Shown in pieces: positions 8,201 to 16,886 of a DNA stretch of 38,970 bases. The DNA lies in the NCBI GenBank assembly GCA_958402795.1, contig CATXUX010000032.1, positions 1 to 38,970 on the forward strand, given 5' to 3'. The notes under the pieces were generated by a model. That model made no database searches and was not told the origin of the DNA. It was given only the letters and a program-made list of their open reading frames with translations. Source of the DNA: an uncultured Lachnospiraceae bacterium. GTDB taxonomy: Bacteria > Bacillota > Clostridia > Lachnospirales > Lachnospiraceae. How positions within the stretch are numbered: position 1 is the stretch's first letter; each line of letters begins with the position of its first letter. The position numbers and the translations under genes are program-made.

Positions 8201-8799
8201 ATGTCAATGCGATCGAGGAATACAAGGAAGTATCCGAGCGGTATGAATTCCTCAAGGGACAGCACGACGATCTGGTAGAAGCAGAAGCTTCCCTTGTGAA
8301 GATCGTCGATGAGCTGGACGCCGCCATGCGCAGACAGTTTAATGAACAGTTTGTTCTGATCAAAGAAGAATTTAACAAAGTGTTCAAGGAGCTGTTCGGC
8401 GGAGGAAAAGGAACGCTGGAACTGACAGAGGGAGAAGACGTACTCGAGGCCGGAATCCGGATCATCGCCCAGCCGCCGGGAAAGAAGCTGCAGAATATGA
8501 TGCAGCTCTCCGGAGGGGAGAAGGCGCTGACTGCGATTGCCCTGCTGTTTGCAATACAGAATCTCAAGCCGTCTCCGTTCTGTCTGTTAGACGAGATCGA
8601 GGCGGCGCTGGATGACAGTAATGTAGGCAGATTCGCACAGTATTTACATAAACTCACAGACCACACGCAGTTTATCGTGATCACCCACCGGAGAGGTACG
8701 ATGACGGCGGCTGACCGTCTGTATGGAATTACAATGCAGGAAAAAGGAGTATCCACGCTGGTATCGGTGGATCTTTTAGAGGACGAACTGGGAAATTAA
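5239..8799 (+). CDS. smc: Chromosome segregation ATPase SMC
   Basis: This 1186-aa protein has the full SMC layout. The N-terminal ATPase half carries the P-loop GPNGSGKS (31-38). It is followed by a long coiled coil, a glycine-containing hinge in the middle (region of GGNIQNIVTDTEETAK to NPGGSMTGGAFK), a second coiled coil, and the C-terminal ATPase half with the signature LSGGEKALTA and Walker B LLDEIEAALDD. With ScpA/ScpB (not in this window) it forms the condensin that organises and segregates the nucleoid. It sits between rnc and ftsY with short gaps, consistent with one operon. Confidence 0.98.
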   Translation: MYLKSIEIQGFKSFANKIKFDFHEGITGIVGPNGSGKSNVADAVRWVLGEQRVKQLRGGSMQDVIFSGTENRKPLSYASVAITLNNADHKLPVDYEEVTVTRKLYRSGESEYLINGTACRLKDINEMFYDTGIGKEGYSIIGQGQIDRILSGKPEERRELFDEAAGIVKFKRRKGMSLKKLEEERQNLTRVNDILSELEKQIGPLERQSEVAREYLKKKDELKTFDINMFLLETERLKEQTAELDEKLQIATEELSQAGARYDAMKAEYEAIEGEMDSIDDSVEKAKAQLNETTLLKQQLEGKINVLKEQINTVRMNDEHYDNRLNTIRTELEARKSQRAELKEEQEKVQERLSEETEGDRQAQQELLETQSRIAEASAEIEQSQQEIMELLDNRASTKAQIQHFDTTQEQITQRRSELNRLILEIASEGEQQNSVLAGYEEELQKVSEKISIYSGQITENEQEIEKLQKEMSEKQEQLRIGQTAYHRESSRLESLKNITERYDGYGSSIRRVMSNKERESGLLGVVADIIKVEKEYELAIETALGGNIQNIVTDTEETAKRMIAYLKKNKFGRATFLPLSAVHGNSGLREEKALHEPGVIGLANTLVQVEERFRPLADQLLGRTIVVDHIDHGIAIARKYRQSLRLVTLDGDLINPGGSMTGGAFKNSGNLLSRRREIEELEKTVVLLKKDMDAAEESVDQIRQERSARYQKIDEIRQKLQKASVVENTAKMNVEQIQSKLRELAMRQQRYQNEQRDLRGRLQEIADNEESIQMELETSKRLEQELNEKIDSLQKRLEEDREKETVQMKHSEEAHLSCASLEQQHQFIMENIRRVSEETEKFESELKDLDLNKGNASEEIRLKEEEIASLQDAIASAGDLFVEIQAEIETETAKREELNRKHKSFLTRREELSQHMSDLDKECFRLNSRKESCEEASDKQINYMWDEYELTYNRAMELRNPNLTDLSYMKRRIQELKGEIKKLGNVNVNAIEEYKEVSERYEFLKGQHDDLVEAEASLVKIVDELDAAMRRQFNEQFVLIKEEFNKVFKELFGGGKGTLELTEGEDVLEAGIRIIAQPPGKKLQNMMQLSGGEKALTAIALLFAIQNLKPSPFCLLDEIEAALDDSNVGRFAQYLHKLTDHTQFIVITHRRGTMTAADRLYGITMQEKGVSTLVSVDLLEDELGN

Positions 8800-8846
8800 G
8801 ATCAGAGACAAGCTGCGGGCAGTGACAATCGGAAAGGAAGGGAAAA

Positions 8847-9806
8847 ATGGAAGAAGAAAAGAAAGAAAAACAGGGATTTTTTAAAAGACTTGTTTCAGGA
8901 CTGACGAAAACAAGAGATAATATCGTGTCCGGTATGGACAGTATTTTTCATGGCTTTTCGAAGATAGACGAGGACTTTTACGAAGAACTCGAAGAGACTC
9001 TGATCATGGGAGACCTTGGCGTTCGAACGACCGATGAGATTCTGGAAAAACTGCGGGAGCGTGTCCGCGAGCAGCATATCAAAGAACCGTCAGAGTGCCG
9101 GGATCTTCTGATCGAAAGTATCCGGGAGCAGATGGATATCGGGGAAACAGCATATGAATTTGAGCAGAGACAGTCGGTTGTCTTTGTGATCGGAGTGAAC
9201 GGCGTGGGGAAGACGACAACGATCGGCAAGCTGGCCGGAAAGTACCGTGCAGAGGGAAAGAAAGTCATTGTGGCGGCAGCAGATACATTCCGCGCGGCGG
9301 CGGGAGAGCAGCTAAAAGAGTGGACAGACCGCGCACAGGTGGAGATGATCGGCGGACAGGAAGGCTCAGATCCGGCGGCGGTCGTGTACGATGCTGTTTC
9401 GGCGGCGAAGGCGAGACATGCAGATATCCTGCTCTGCGATACGGCAGGGCGGCTGCATAACAAGAAGAATCTGATGGAAGAGCTTAAGAAGATCAACCGT
9501 GTGATCGAGCGGGAGTACCCGGAAGCATATAAGGAGACACTGGTCGTGCTGGATGCGACAACCGGGCAGAATGCGCTGGAACAGGCGAGACAGTTCAACG
9601 AAGTGGCGGACATTACAGGCGTAGTCCTGACGAAGATGGACGGGACGGCCAAGGGCGGGATCGCTGTGGCAATCCAGTCAGAGCTCGGGATTCCTGTAAA
9701 ATATATCGGCGTGGGAGAGAGCATTGATGACCTGCAGAAGTTCGACGCAGATGAATTTGTGAATGCACTTTTCTACCGTGACAGGGAAAATGAGGAAGAA
9801 GAATAG
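8847..9806 (+). CDS. ftsY: Signal recognition particle receptor FtsY
   Basis: This 319-aa SRP GTPase targets ribosomes making membrane proteins to the SecYEG translocon. The short charged N-terminus (KKEKQGFFKRL) fits the compact membrane-binding region of Gram-positive FtsY. The NG domain shows G1 GVNGVGKT (116-123), DTFRAAAGEQL, the G3 motif DTAGRLHN and G4 TKMDGTAKGG. GAAAGGAAGGG precedes the ATG. It is the third gene of the rnc-smc-ftsY block. Confidence 0.98.
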   Translation: MEEEKKEKQGFFKRLVSGLTKTRDNIVSGMDSIFHGFSKIDEDFYEELEETLIMGDLGVRTTDEILEKLRERVREQHIKEPSECRDLLIESIREQMDIGETAYEFEQRQSVVFVIGVNGVGKTTTIGKLAGKYRAEGKKVIVAAADTFRAAAGEQLKEWTDRAQVEMIGGQEGSDPAAVVYDAVSAAKARHADILLCDTAGRLHNKKNLMEELKKINRVIEREYPEAYKETLVVLDATTGQNALEQARQFNEVADITGVVLTKMDGTAKGGIAVAIQSELGIPVKYIGVGESIDDLQKFDADEFVNALFYRDRENEEEE

Positions 9807-9821
9807 GAGGAGAACAAAACG

Positions 9822-11036
9822 ATGATGACATTAGAAAAATTTGAAGAAGCAAGTGAAATCGTTAAAAGGGTGACAAATCCGACCAAGCTGATCCGCAGTG
9901 ATTACCTGAGCCGCCAGAGCGGGGCAAAAGTGTACCTGAAACCGGAAAATATGCAGCATACCGGCGCATACAAGCTGCGGGGCGCATATTATAAGATCAG
10001 CACGCTTACGGAAGAGGAACGCTCCCGCGGACTGATCACGGCGTCTGCCGGAAACCATGCGCAGGGAGTGGCGTATGCGGCCAGCGCATATGGCTGCAAG
10101 GCAACGATCGTTATGCCGACGGTTACGCCGCTGATCAAGGTGAACCGGACAAAGAGCTACGGAGCAGAAGTGATCCTTTATGGAGACGTGTATGACGACG
10201 CATATGAATATGCGGTAAAACTGGCGGAGGAAAAGGGGTATACTTTCGTACACCCGTTTGATGATCTCGACGTGGCGACCGGACAGGGGACGATCGCGAT
10301 GGAAATCGTACAGGAACTGCCTACGGTGGATTATATCATCGTTCCTGTAGGCGGCGGCGGACTGATCACAGGTGTGGCGACGCTGGCAAAGATGCTCAAT
10401 CCCAAGATTAAGGTGATCGGAGCAGAGCCGACCGGGGCGGCGAGTATGACTGCGGCGCTGGAAGCAGGGGAAGTTGTGGAGCTGGAAAGCGCCAATACGA
10501 TTGCGGACGGCACGGCGGTGAAGGCGGTAGGACATCAGATTTTACCGTATGTGCAGGAAAATGTTGAGGAAATCCTGCAGGTGGAGGACGACGAACTGAT
10601 CGGAGCATTTCTTGATATGGTGGAGAACCATAAGATGATCGTGGAAAATTCCGGACTGCTCTCCGTTGCCGCATTGAAACAGCTTGACTGCAAAGGGAAA
10701 AAAGTGGTATGCGTACTCAGCGGCGGCAACATGGATGTGATCACGATGTCTTCGATCGTGCAGCACGGGTTAATCCAGAGAGACCGTATTTTCTCCGTAT
10801 CGGTACTCCTTCCGGATAAACCGGGTGAACTGATGCGTGTATCTGCCACGATCGCCGAGGCAAAAGGAAACATCATCCGTCTGGAACATAATCAGTTTGT
10901 CAGCACAAACCGGAATGCGGCGGTAGAACTCGGGATTACAATGGAAGCGTTCGGAACGGAACATAAGAAAGAAATCCTCGACGCTCTTGAGCGGGAAGGC
11001 TTCCGTCCGAAACTGATCAATGCGAAACTTTATTAG
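9822..11036 (+). CDS. ilvA: Threonine ammonia-lyase
   Basis: This 404-aa fold-type II PLP enzyme deaminates threonine to 2-oxobutyrate, feeding isoleucine synthesis or catabolism. The PLP lysine is Lys51 in TGAYKLRGA, the phosphate-binding glycine loop is VGGGGLITG near residue 175, and a C-terminal ACT-like domain (about 325-404, starting FSVSVLLPDKPGEL) suggests allosteric control. That architecture matches the short, single-ACT form often called catabolic (TdcB-like), so the biosynthetic symbol is tentative. It lies 15 nt after ftsY with GGAGGAG in between and ends at a strong terminator. Confidence 0.9.
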   Translation: MMTLEKFEEASEIVKRVTNPTKLIRSDYLSRQSGAKVYLKPENMQHTGAYKLRGAYYKISTLTEEERSRGLITASAGNHAQGVAYAASAYGCKATIVMPTVTPLIKVNRTKSYGAEVILYGDVYDDAYEYAVKLAEEKGYTFVHPFDDLDVATGQGTIAMEIVQELPTVDYIIVPVGGGGLITGVATLAKMLNPKIKVIGAEPTGAASMTAALEAGEVVELESANTIADGTAVKAVGHQILPYVQENVEEILQVEDDELIGAFLDMVENHKMIVENSGLLSVAALKQLDCKGKKVVCVLSGGNMDVITMSSIVQHGLIQRDRIFSVSVLLPDKPGELMRVSATIAEAKGNIIRLEHNQFVSTNRNAAVELGITMEAFGTEHKKEILDALEREGFRPKLINAKLY

Positions 11037-11076
11037 GATTTATCAAGGATAGGAAAAACAAGATATCTGTACTTAG

Positions 11077-11113
11077 CGATTCACAGCCGGAATTCCAAAC
11101 CGGCTGTGAATCG
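11077..11113. terminator. Strong bidirectional terminator
   Basis: A perfect 14-bp stem (11077-11090 with 11100-11113) with a 9-nt loop lies between the convergent ilvA and ribose-phosphate pyrophosphokinase genes. The right side continues TAATTTTG. Confidence 0.85.
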
Positions 11114-11131
11114 TAATTTTGTTACAGAAGA

Positions 11132-12316
11132 CTATGCAAGATCCCCTCTGTACTGCTCAAGCAGTGTATGAATCCGGTCAGTTGGATTGAGCACTTTCCC
11201 GATGGTGACGTCATGATTCAGAGAATCAATGATCAGCGCCAGAAATTTACTCATATCTGCAGTGACAAAATACGGTTTATCATTTACGGCAGGAGGCAGA
11301 TAGGTCAGGTTTGTGGTGATGACTTTATCAATATAGCCTTTCTCATAAAACAAATCAAATTCATCAAACCCGTTAGTAAAAAGTCCGAATGTAGTGCAGA
11401 CAAAGACACGGGCGGCGCCGCGTTCCTTGATCTGCTTTGCGACGTCAAGCATACTCTCGCCGGAGGAGATCATATCGTCCACAATGATGACGTCTTTGCC
11501 GGATACATCGTCTCCGAGAAATTCATGCGCGACGATCGGATTCTTTCCGTTTACAATAGTAGAGTAATCGCGGCGCTTATAAAACATTCCCATATCGACG
11601 CCGAGAACATTGGAAAAATAGACGGCACGGTGCATGGCGCCTTCATCCGGACTGACGATCATCAGATGATCCTTATCCGGCCGGATATCCGGTACTGCGC
11701 GGAACAGCGCCTTTAAAAACTGATAATATGCCTGAAAACTGTCAAACCCGTGAAGCGGAATGGAATTCTGCACACGGGGATCATGAGCATCGAATGTGAC
11801 GATGTTTGAGACACCCATGTCAATCAGCTCCTCAAGAGCGAGCGCGCAGTCCAGAGATTCGCGCTTCGTGCGCTTGTGCTGGCGACTCTCATAGAGGAAC
11901 GGCATGATCGCTGTGATCCGCTTGGCCTTGCCTGTAGCGGCGGAGATGATCCGCTTCAGATCCTGGTAATGGTCATCCGGCGACATATGGTTTTCGTATC
12001 CGTTTACCGTGTAGGTGAGACTGTAGTTGCATACATCTGTCATGATGAATAAATCGGTTCCGCGGATACTCTCGCCGAGAATCCCTTTGGCTTCGCCGGT
12101 GCCAAAGCGCGGGCAGCAGCAGTCTACCAGATAGTTTCTGGATTTATAATTGACATATAAGGGGGATTCTTCTGCTTCGTTGATCGTATTCTCGCGAAAG
12201 GAAACGAGATAATCATTGACCTTTTTTCCAAGTGCGGCACAACTCTCCATCGCAACGAGCTTTAACGGTGCGGCGGGAAGTGTTTTCTCAAGCTCTTCAA
12301 TATTATTCTTAGACAT
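11132..12316 (-). CDS. prs: Ribose-phosphate pyrophosphokinase, long form
   Basis: This 394-aa protein makes PRPP from ribose-5-phosphate and ATP, the entry metabolite for nucleotides, histidine and tryptophan. Visible landmarks are TAIMPFLYESRQHKRTKRE (ATP-loop region), FDAHDPRVQ, and the PRPP-binding VIIVDDMISSGES. It is about 75 residues longer than the standard 315-aa enzyme, mainly through an N-terminal extension with a CCCPRFGTGE segment, a form I associate with Lachnospiraceae. A good promoter lies 70 nt upstream, and the gene stands alone between terminator and promoter. Confidence 0.9.
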   Translation of the reverse strand: MSKNNIEELEKTLPAAPLKLVAMESCAALGKKVNDYLVSFRENTINEAEESPLYVNYKSRNYLVDCCCPRFGTGEAKGILGESIRGTDLFIMTDVCNYSLTYTVNGYENHMSPDDHYQDLKRIISAATGKAKRITAIMPFLYESRQHKRTKRESLDCALALEELIDMGVSNIVTFDAHDPRVQNSIPLHGFDSFQAYYQFLKALFRAVPDIRPDKDHLMIVSPDEGAMHRAVYFSNVLGVDMGMFYKRRDYSTIVNGKNPIVAHEFLGDDVSGKDVIIVDDMISSGESMLDVAKQIKERGAARVFVCTTFGLFTNGFDEFDLFYEKGYIDKVITTNLTYLPPAVNDKPYFVTADMSKFLALIIDSLNHDVTIGKVLNPTDRIHTLLEQYRGDLA

Positions 12317-12335
12317 CGCATTCTCCTGTGTGTCA

Positions 12336-12362
12336 GGACATGTCCGGTATGGTTCCGGTATG
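12336..12362. repeat. Palindrome and direct repeats in the prs leader
   Basis: A perfect 10-bp palindrome (GGACATGTCC, 12336-12345) overlaps the first of two CCGGTATG copies (12344-12351 and 12355-12362), which are 11 bp apart, one helical turn. They lie between the prs promoter and the prs start codon, a fitting place for an operator or leader element. No regulator can be named. Confidence 0.4.
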
Positions 12363-12385
12363 TCCCGGTTATTTTTTCTCCCTCT

Positions 12386-12414
12386 TTTATATCATTTTTT
12401 TACGTGAAATTCAA
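12386..12414 (-). promoter_or_regulatory. Sigma-A-type promoter for prs
   Basis: Read on the minus strand, TTGAAT (12409-12414) and TATAAA (12386-12391) are separated by 17 bp. It lies 70 bp upstream of the prs start codon. Confidence 0.6.
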
Positions 12415-12433
12415 GCACTGCCGCAGGAATTCA

Positions 12434-12462
12434 TTGAAGAAAGAGAAAGTCTGTGTTAAAAT
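12434..12462 (+). promoter_or_regulatory. Sigma-A-type promoter for the DUF512-der operon
   Basis: TTGAAG (12434-12439) and TAAAAT (12457-12462) with a 17-bp spacer lie 44 bp upstream of the DUF512 start codon. It is divergent from and 20 bp away from the prs promoter. Confidence 0.6.
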
Positions 12463-12506
12463 GGTAAAGCCGATGCGTACACAGAGATTGGCAGAAAGGA
12501 CTTGCT

Positions 12507-13823
12507 ATGAAACAGAAAAAGCATGTGATCGGCAAAGTATTGCCGGGCAGTATCGCAGAAGAGATGGAGATTGAACCGGGCGACGTTCTGCTGTCAGTCA
12601 ATGGAAATGAGATCGAAGATATTTTCGATTACCGGTATTATATGGAAGAAGAGTATGTCGTTCTCCTGATTGAAAAGGCAGACGGTGAACAATGGGAACT
12701 GGAGATCGAGAAGGATGAGCTGGAAGACCTCGGGATGGAATTTGAACAGGGTTTGATGGACGAATACCGCTCCTGTCACAATAAATGTATTTTCTGTTTT
12801 ATCGACCAGATGCCGCCGGGAATGCGGGACACGCTGTATTTTAAAGATGACGACTCGCGGCTTTCGTTCCTGCAGGGAAATTATGTGACGCTTACGAACA
12901 TGAGCGACCATGATATTCAGAGAATCATCAAGTACCATCTGGAACCCATCAACATTTCGTTTCAAACGACGAACCCTGAGCTTCGGTGCAGGATGCTGCA
13001 CAACCGTTTTGCTGGAGAGGCACTGAAAAAAGTGGATGTTCTGTATGACGCCGGGATCGAGATGAACGGGCAGATCGTACTGTGTAAAGGGTTTAACGAC
13101 GGGGCAGAGCTTGACCGCAGTATCCGTGACCTCACGAAGTATCTGCCGTTTCTGCGCAGTGTTTCCGTGGTCCCGGTCGGACTGAGCAAGTTCCGGGACG
13201 GACTGGAACCGCTGGAGCCGTTTACGAAGGAAGACGCCAAAAAGACGCTGGATATCATACATGGATGGCAGGAAAAGATGTATCCGCAGTTCGGACTGCA
13301 TTTCATTCATGCCAGTGACGAATGGTATATCCTGGCGGAGGAAGAACTTCCGGAGGAAGAGCGGTATGACGGATATCTGCAGCTTGAGAACGGAGTCGGT
13401 ATGCTCCGGCTGCTTCATGATGAGTTTATAGCGGCGCTTGACGAGGAGAAGGGAGATACCGTAAGGCGGGAGATGTCGCTGGCGACCGGGAGGCTTGCGT
13501 ATCCTTATATTGTCCGGCTTGTGGAGGCAATGCAGGAGAAGTTCCCGCATACAACAGTAGAAGTCACTGCGATACGCAATGATTTCTTCGGAGAATCGAT
13601 CACAGTTTCCGGCCTGATCACGGCGCAGGACCTGATCGCGCAGATGAAAGGAAACGTGCGGGGGGGACAGCTTTTGATTCCCTGCAACATGCTGAAGGTG
13701 GACGAGGATATTTTCCTGGACGACTATACCGTGGAGGATGTGAAGAGCGCTTTACAAACCGAGCTGATTATTGTACAATCAGGCGGGCAGGATTTATTGG
13801 ATGCAATTTTAAGAAAGAGGTAG
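12507..13823 (+). CDS. DUF512 / PDZ-radical SAM protein
   Basis: This 438-aa protein begins with a PDZ-like segment (KVLPGSIAEEMEIEPGDVLL, about residues 10-60), followed by Cys90-x3-Cys94-x2-Cys97, the [4Fe-4S]/SAM-binding signature, and then a DUF512-type C-terminal domain. Family members are widespread next to der in Clostridia. Their reaction is not established to my knowledge. The gene is first in a run with der, plsY, gpsA and spoIVA, starting from a good promoter, and is separated from der by only 5 nt, so co-expression is likely. Confidence 0.9.
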   Translation: MKQKKHVIGKVLPGSIAEEMEIEPGDVLLSVNGNEIEDIFDYRYYMEEEYVVLLIEKADGEQWELEIEKDELEDLGMEFEQGLMDEYRSCHNKCIFCFIDQMPPGMRDTLYFKDDDSRLSFLQGNYVTLTNMSDHDIQRIIKYHLEPINISFQTTNPELRCRMLHNRFAGEALKKVDVLYDAGIEMNGQIVLCKGFNDGAELDRSIRDLTKYLPFLRSVSVVPVGLSKFRDGLEPLEPFTKEDAKKTLDIIHGWQEKMYPQFGLHFIHASDEWYILAEEELPEEERYDGYLQLENGVGMLRLLHDEFIAALDEEKGDTVRREMSLATGRLAYPYIVRLVEAMQEKFPHTTVEVTAIRNDFFGESITVSGLITAQDLIAQMKGNVRGGQLLIPCNMLKVDEDIFLDDYTVEDVKSALQTELIIVQSGGQDLLDAILRKR

Positions 13824-13828
13824 AATAG

Positions 13829-15154
13829 ATGAGTAAACCAGTAGTAGCGGTCGTAGGGCGGCCGAACGTGGGAAAGTCGACGCTGTTTAACGCGCTGGCG
13901 GGAGAGATGATCTCCATCGTGCAGGATACGCCGGGCGTGACACGCGACCGGATCTATGCGGACGTAACATGGCTGGATAAGGAATTTACATTGATCGACA
14001 CCGGCGGAATCGAACCGGACAGCAAGGATATCATACTTTCCCAGATGAAAGAACAGGCACAGATTGCCATTGATACGGCGGACGTCATTCTTTTTATCAC
14101 GGATGTCCGGCAGGGAGTACAGGATGCGGACACCAAAGTGGCGGATTTGCTGCGGCGTTCCGGAAAGCCGGTCGTGCTTGTCGTGAATAAGGTGGACAAT
14201 TTTGAAAAGCTGATGCCGGATGTTTATGAGTTTTATAATCTCGGCATCGGCGATCCCGTACCGGTTTCCGCTTCCTCCCGGCTTGGCTTTGGAGATATGC
14301 TGGATATCGTGGTGTCATATTTCCCGGAGGGAACCGGCGAAGAAGAGGAAGACGAACGCCCCCGGGTGGCCATTGTGGGAAAACCGAATGTGGGAAAATC
14401 CTCCATCATCAATAAACTGTCGGGAGAAAACCGGGCGATAGTATCCGAGATTGCCGGGACGACGCGCGATGCGATCGATATGGAGATCGTTCATGGCGGA
14501 AAGGAATACGTGTTTATTGACACGGCAGGACTCCGGCGCAAGAGCAAGATCAAAGAAGAGCTGGAGCGCTACAGCATTATCCGGACGGTGACAGCCGTGG
14601 AACGTGCCGATGTGGTGCTGATGGTGATCGACGCCGTGGAGGGTGTGACCGAGCAGGATGCGAAGATCGCCGGCATCGCGCACGAACGCGGCAAGGGAAT
14701 CATCATCGTTGTGAATAAGTGGGACGCGATCGAGAAGAATGACAAGACGGTAAAAGAATATGAAAGCAAAGTGCGGCAGGTATTGTCTTTCATGCCATAT
14801 GCGGAGATCATGTATGTGTCCGCCAGGACCGGGCAGCGGCTGAATAAGCTGTTTGATACGATCGATATGGTCATCGCAAATCAGACGATGCGGGTTGCGA
14901 CCGGCGTACTCAACGAGATCATGACGGAAGCAGTTGCCATGCAGCAGCCGCCGTCGGACAAGGGACGCCGCCTGAAGCTGTTTTATATCACACAGGTAGC
15001 GGTAAAACCGCCGACCTTTGTTATTTTTGTGAACGACAAGAAGCTGATGCATTTTTCTTACACCAGATATCTGGAAAATAAAATACGGGAAGCGTTTGGA
15101 TTCCGGGGGACGTCCCTGAAATTCTTCATCCGGGAGAGAAAAGAGAAGGAGTAA
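13829..15154 (+). CDS. der: Ribosome-assembly GTPase Der (EngA)
   Basis: This 441-aa protein has two tandem GTPase domains, which is diagnostic of Der: first P-loop GRPNVGKST (10-18) with DTGG and NKVD, second P-loop GKPNVGKSS (about 183-191) with DTAGLRRKSK and NKWD. The C-terminal KH-like domain ends with FGFRGTSLKFFIRERK. It assists 50S subunit maturation. AAAGAGG precedes the ATG, 5 nt after the DUF512 gene. Confidence 0.98.
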   Translation: MSKPVVAVVGRPNVGKSTLFNALAGEMISIVQDTPGVTRDRIYADVTWLDKEFTLIDTGGIEPDSKDIILSQMKEQAQIAIDTADVILFITDVRQGVQDADTKVADLLRRSGKPVVLVVNKVDNFEKLMPDVYEFYNLGIGDPVPVSASSRLGFGDMLDIVVSYFPEGTGEEEEDERPRVAIVGKPNVGKSSIINKLSGENRAIVSEIAGTTRDAIDMEIVHGGKEYVFIDTAGLRRKSKIKEELERYSIIRTVTAVERADVVLMVIDAVEGVTEQDAKIAGIAHERGKGIIIVVNKWDAIEKNDKTVKEYESKVRQVLSFMPYAEIMYVSARTGQRLNKLFDTIDMVIANQTMRVATGVLNEIMTEAVAMQQPPSDKGRRLKLFYITQVAVKPPTFVIFVNDKKLMHFSYTRYLENKIREAFGFRGTSLKFFIRERKEKE

Positions 15155-15161
15155 TAGAACG

Positions 15162-15815
15162 ATGGAACGAGTGATCTGTTTATTGATAGGATATGTGTGC
15201 GGTTTGTTTCAGACGGGATATATCATCGGGAAGATCAATCACGTGGATATCCGGAAGAAAGGAAGCGGAAACTCCGGTTCCACGAATATGCTCCGGGTCA
15301 TGGGGTGGAAAGCGGGTCTTCTGACCTTTGCAGGCGATGTGCTCAAATGTGTGCTGGCGGTATGTCTTGCACGCTATCTCTTCCGGGACAGCGGATGCGT
15401 TCCCCTGCTTGCCATGTATGCGGGACTGGGAGCGACACTGGGACACAACTATCCGTTTTATCTGAAATTTAAAGGCGGGAAGGGAATCGCCGTGCTGGCC
15501 GGTCTGGTCGTGTCGATCCACCCGGGACTTGTGCCGATCCCGCTTGCGGCGTTTCTTATCGCCGTGCTGCTGACACGGTATGTCTCTGTCGGCTCTCTGC
15601 TTGCGGCGACCATGTTTTTTATGGAACTGGTCGGATATGGCGTCATGGGCGGATTCCCGATGGAGGGCGCGTCGAAGATCGAACTGTATGTGCTGGGATT
15701 CATTATCATGGCGCTTGCATGGTACCGGCACAGAGAAAATATCAAGCGGCTGATGGCGGGGACGGAGAGCCGGCTCGGAAGCAAATCCAAAGAGTCAGAT
15801 ACAGATAAAAAATAA
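15162..15815 (+). CDS. plsY: Glycerol-3-phosphate acyltransferase PlsY
   Basis: This 217-aa polytopic membrane enzyme uses acyl-phosphate from PlsX to acylate glycerol-3-phosphate. Canonical motifs are present: GSGNSGSTNMLR, GHNYPFYLKFKGGKG and the C-terminal HRENIKRLMAGTE. It lies 7 nt after der and 18 nt before gpsA, which makes its substrate, so the two lipid genes are functionally paired. This is the more canonical of the two PlsY copies in the window. Confidence 0.96.
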   Translation: MERVICLLIGYVCGLFQTGYIIGKINHVDIRKKGSGNSGSTNMLRVMGWKAGLLTFAGDVLKCVLAVCLARYLFRDSGCVPLLAMYAGLGATLGHNYPFYLKFKGGKGIAVLAGLVVSIHPGLVPIPLAAFLIAVLLTRYVSVGSLLAATMFFMELVGYGVMGGFPMEGASKIELYVLGFIIMALAWYRHRENIKRLMAGTESRLGSKSKESDTDKK

Positions 15816-15833
15816 GACGGAAAGGAACAAAAA

Positions 15834-16853
15834 ATGGAAAAAGTAGGGGTAATCGGTGCAGGAAGCTGGGGAACTGCCTTGTCGGTCCTGCTTCATGACA
15901 ACGGACATCAGGTAACCATCTGGTCGATCGATCCCGATGAGGTGAAGATGCTGGATGAACAGCGGGAACATGTAAAAAAACTTCCGGGAGTGAAAATTCC
16001 CGGAGAACTGAACATCACAGGGGATCTGGAAGAAGCGGTCCGGGGAAAGGATTTTATCGTGCTTGCGGTTCCGTCTGCTTTTACGAGGTCGACCGCAAAA
16101 AAAATGTGCCCGTATGTTGCAGAGGGGCAGATCATTGTAGATGTTGCAAAGGGAATCGAGGACAATACGCTTCTGACATTATCCCGGCAGATTGAACAGG
16201 AGATCCCGCAGGCGGACGTAGCGGTTCTTTCCGGACCGAGCCATGCGGAAGAAGTCGGGCGAAAGCTGCCGACGACCTGCGTAGTCGGCGCGAAGACAAA
16301 GAAGACGGCTGAATATCTGCAGGAGATGTTCACGAGCAAAGTATTCCGTGTCTACACCAGTCCGGATATTCTGGGGATTGAACTGGGCGGTTCCCTGAAA
16401 AATGTGATCGCGCTTGCAGCAGGCATTGCAGACGGACTGGGATATGGAGACAATACCAAGGCGGCACTAATCACGCGCGGCATTGCGGAGATCGCGAGAC
16501 TCGGCATCCGAATGGGCGGAAAAGCAGAGACATTTTCCGGACTGACCGGGATCGGAGATCTGATCGTGACCTGCAGCAGTGTTCACAGCCGGAACCGGAA
16601 GGCCGGTTACCTGATCGGACAGGGAATGACGATGCAGGAAGCGATGGATGAGGTCAACATGGTCGTGGAAGGTGTTTATTCTGCGAAAGCGGCGGCAAAG
16701 CTGGCGGATCAGTACGAAGTGTCCATGCCGATTGTGAAAGCGGTGAACGAGGTGCTGTTTGCGGGAAAGAATCCGGCAGAGGCAGTGGACGAGCTGATGC
16801 TTCGCGACTCCAAGAGTGAAAACGCGTCGCTTCCGTGGCCGGAGGATGAGTAA
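15834..16853 (+). CDS. gpsA: Glycerol-3-phosphate dehydrogenase [NAD(P)+]
   Basis: This 339-aa enzyme reduces dihydroxyacetone phosphate to sn-glycerol-3-phosphate, the substrate of PlsY. The dinucleotide-binding GAGSWGTAL is at residues 8-16. It is followed by SGPSHAEEV, the catalytic-lysine region GGSLKNVIALAAG, and TFSGLTGIGDL. GGAAAGGAAC precedes the ATG. A terminator-like hairpin follows at 16866-16907, separating it from spoIVA. Confidence 0.97.
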   Translation: MEKVGVIGAGSWGTALSVLLHDNGHQVTIWSIDPDEVKMLDEQREHVKKLPGVKIPGELNITGDLEEAVRGKDFIVLAVPSAFTRSTAKKMCPYVAEGQIIVDVAKGIEDNTLLTLSRQIEQEIPQADVAVLSGPSHAEEVGRKLPTTCVVGAKTKKTAEYLQEMFTSKVFRVYTSPDILGIELGGSLKNVIALAAGIADGLGYGDNTKAALITRGIAEIARLGIRMGGKAETFSGLTGIGDLIVTCSSVHSRNRKAGYLIGQGMTMQEAMDEVNMVVEGVYSAKAAAKLADQYEVSMPIVKAVNEVLFAGKNPAEAVDELMLRDSKSENASLPWPEDE

Positions 16854-16857
16854 AAGA

Positions 16858-16886
16858 GAATAAATCCCCTTTGTTCTGCATAGATT
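16858..16886 (+). promoter_or_regulatory. Candidate sigma-E promoter for spoIVA
   Basis: GAATAAA (16858-16864), 14 bp, then CATAGATT (16879-16886) matches the Bacillus sigma-E pattern KMATATT-N14-CATACANT at 5 of 7 and at all but one defined -10 position, with exact spacing. In Bacillus spoIVA is a mother-cell gene transcribed by sigma-E. The predicted transcript would start near 16893, after the left arm of the overlapping hairpin. Confidence 0.55.

Noticed and set aside
9831..10535. Minus-strand frame of 234 codons inside ilvA
   Set aside because: Antisense to a well-supported PLP enzyme; composition is low-complexity and no start signals are seen.
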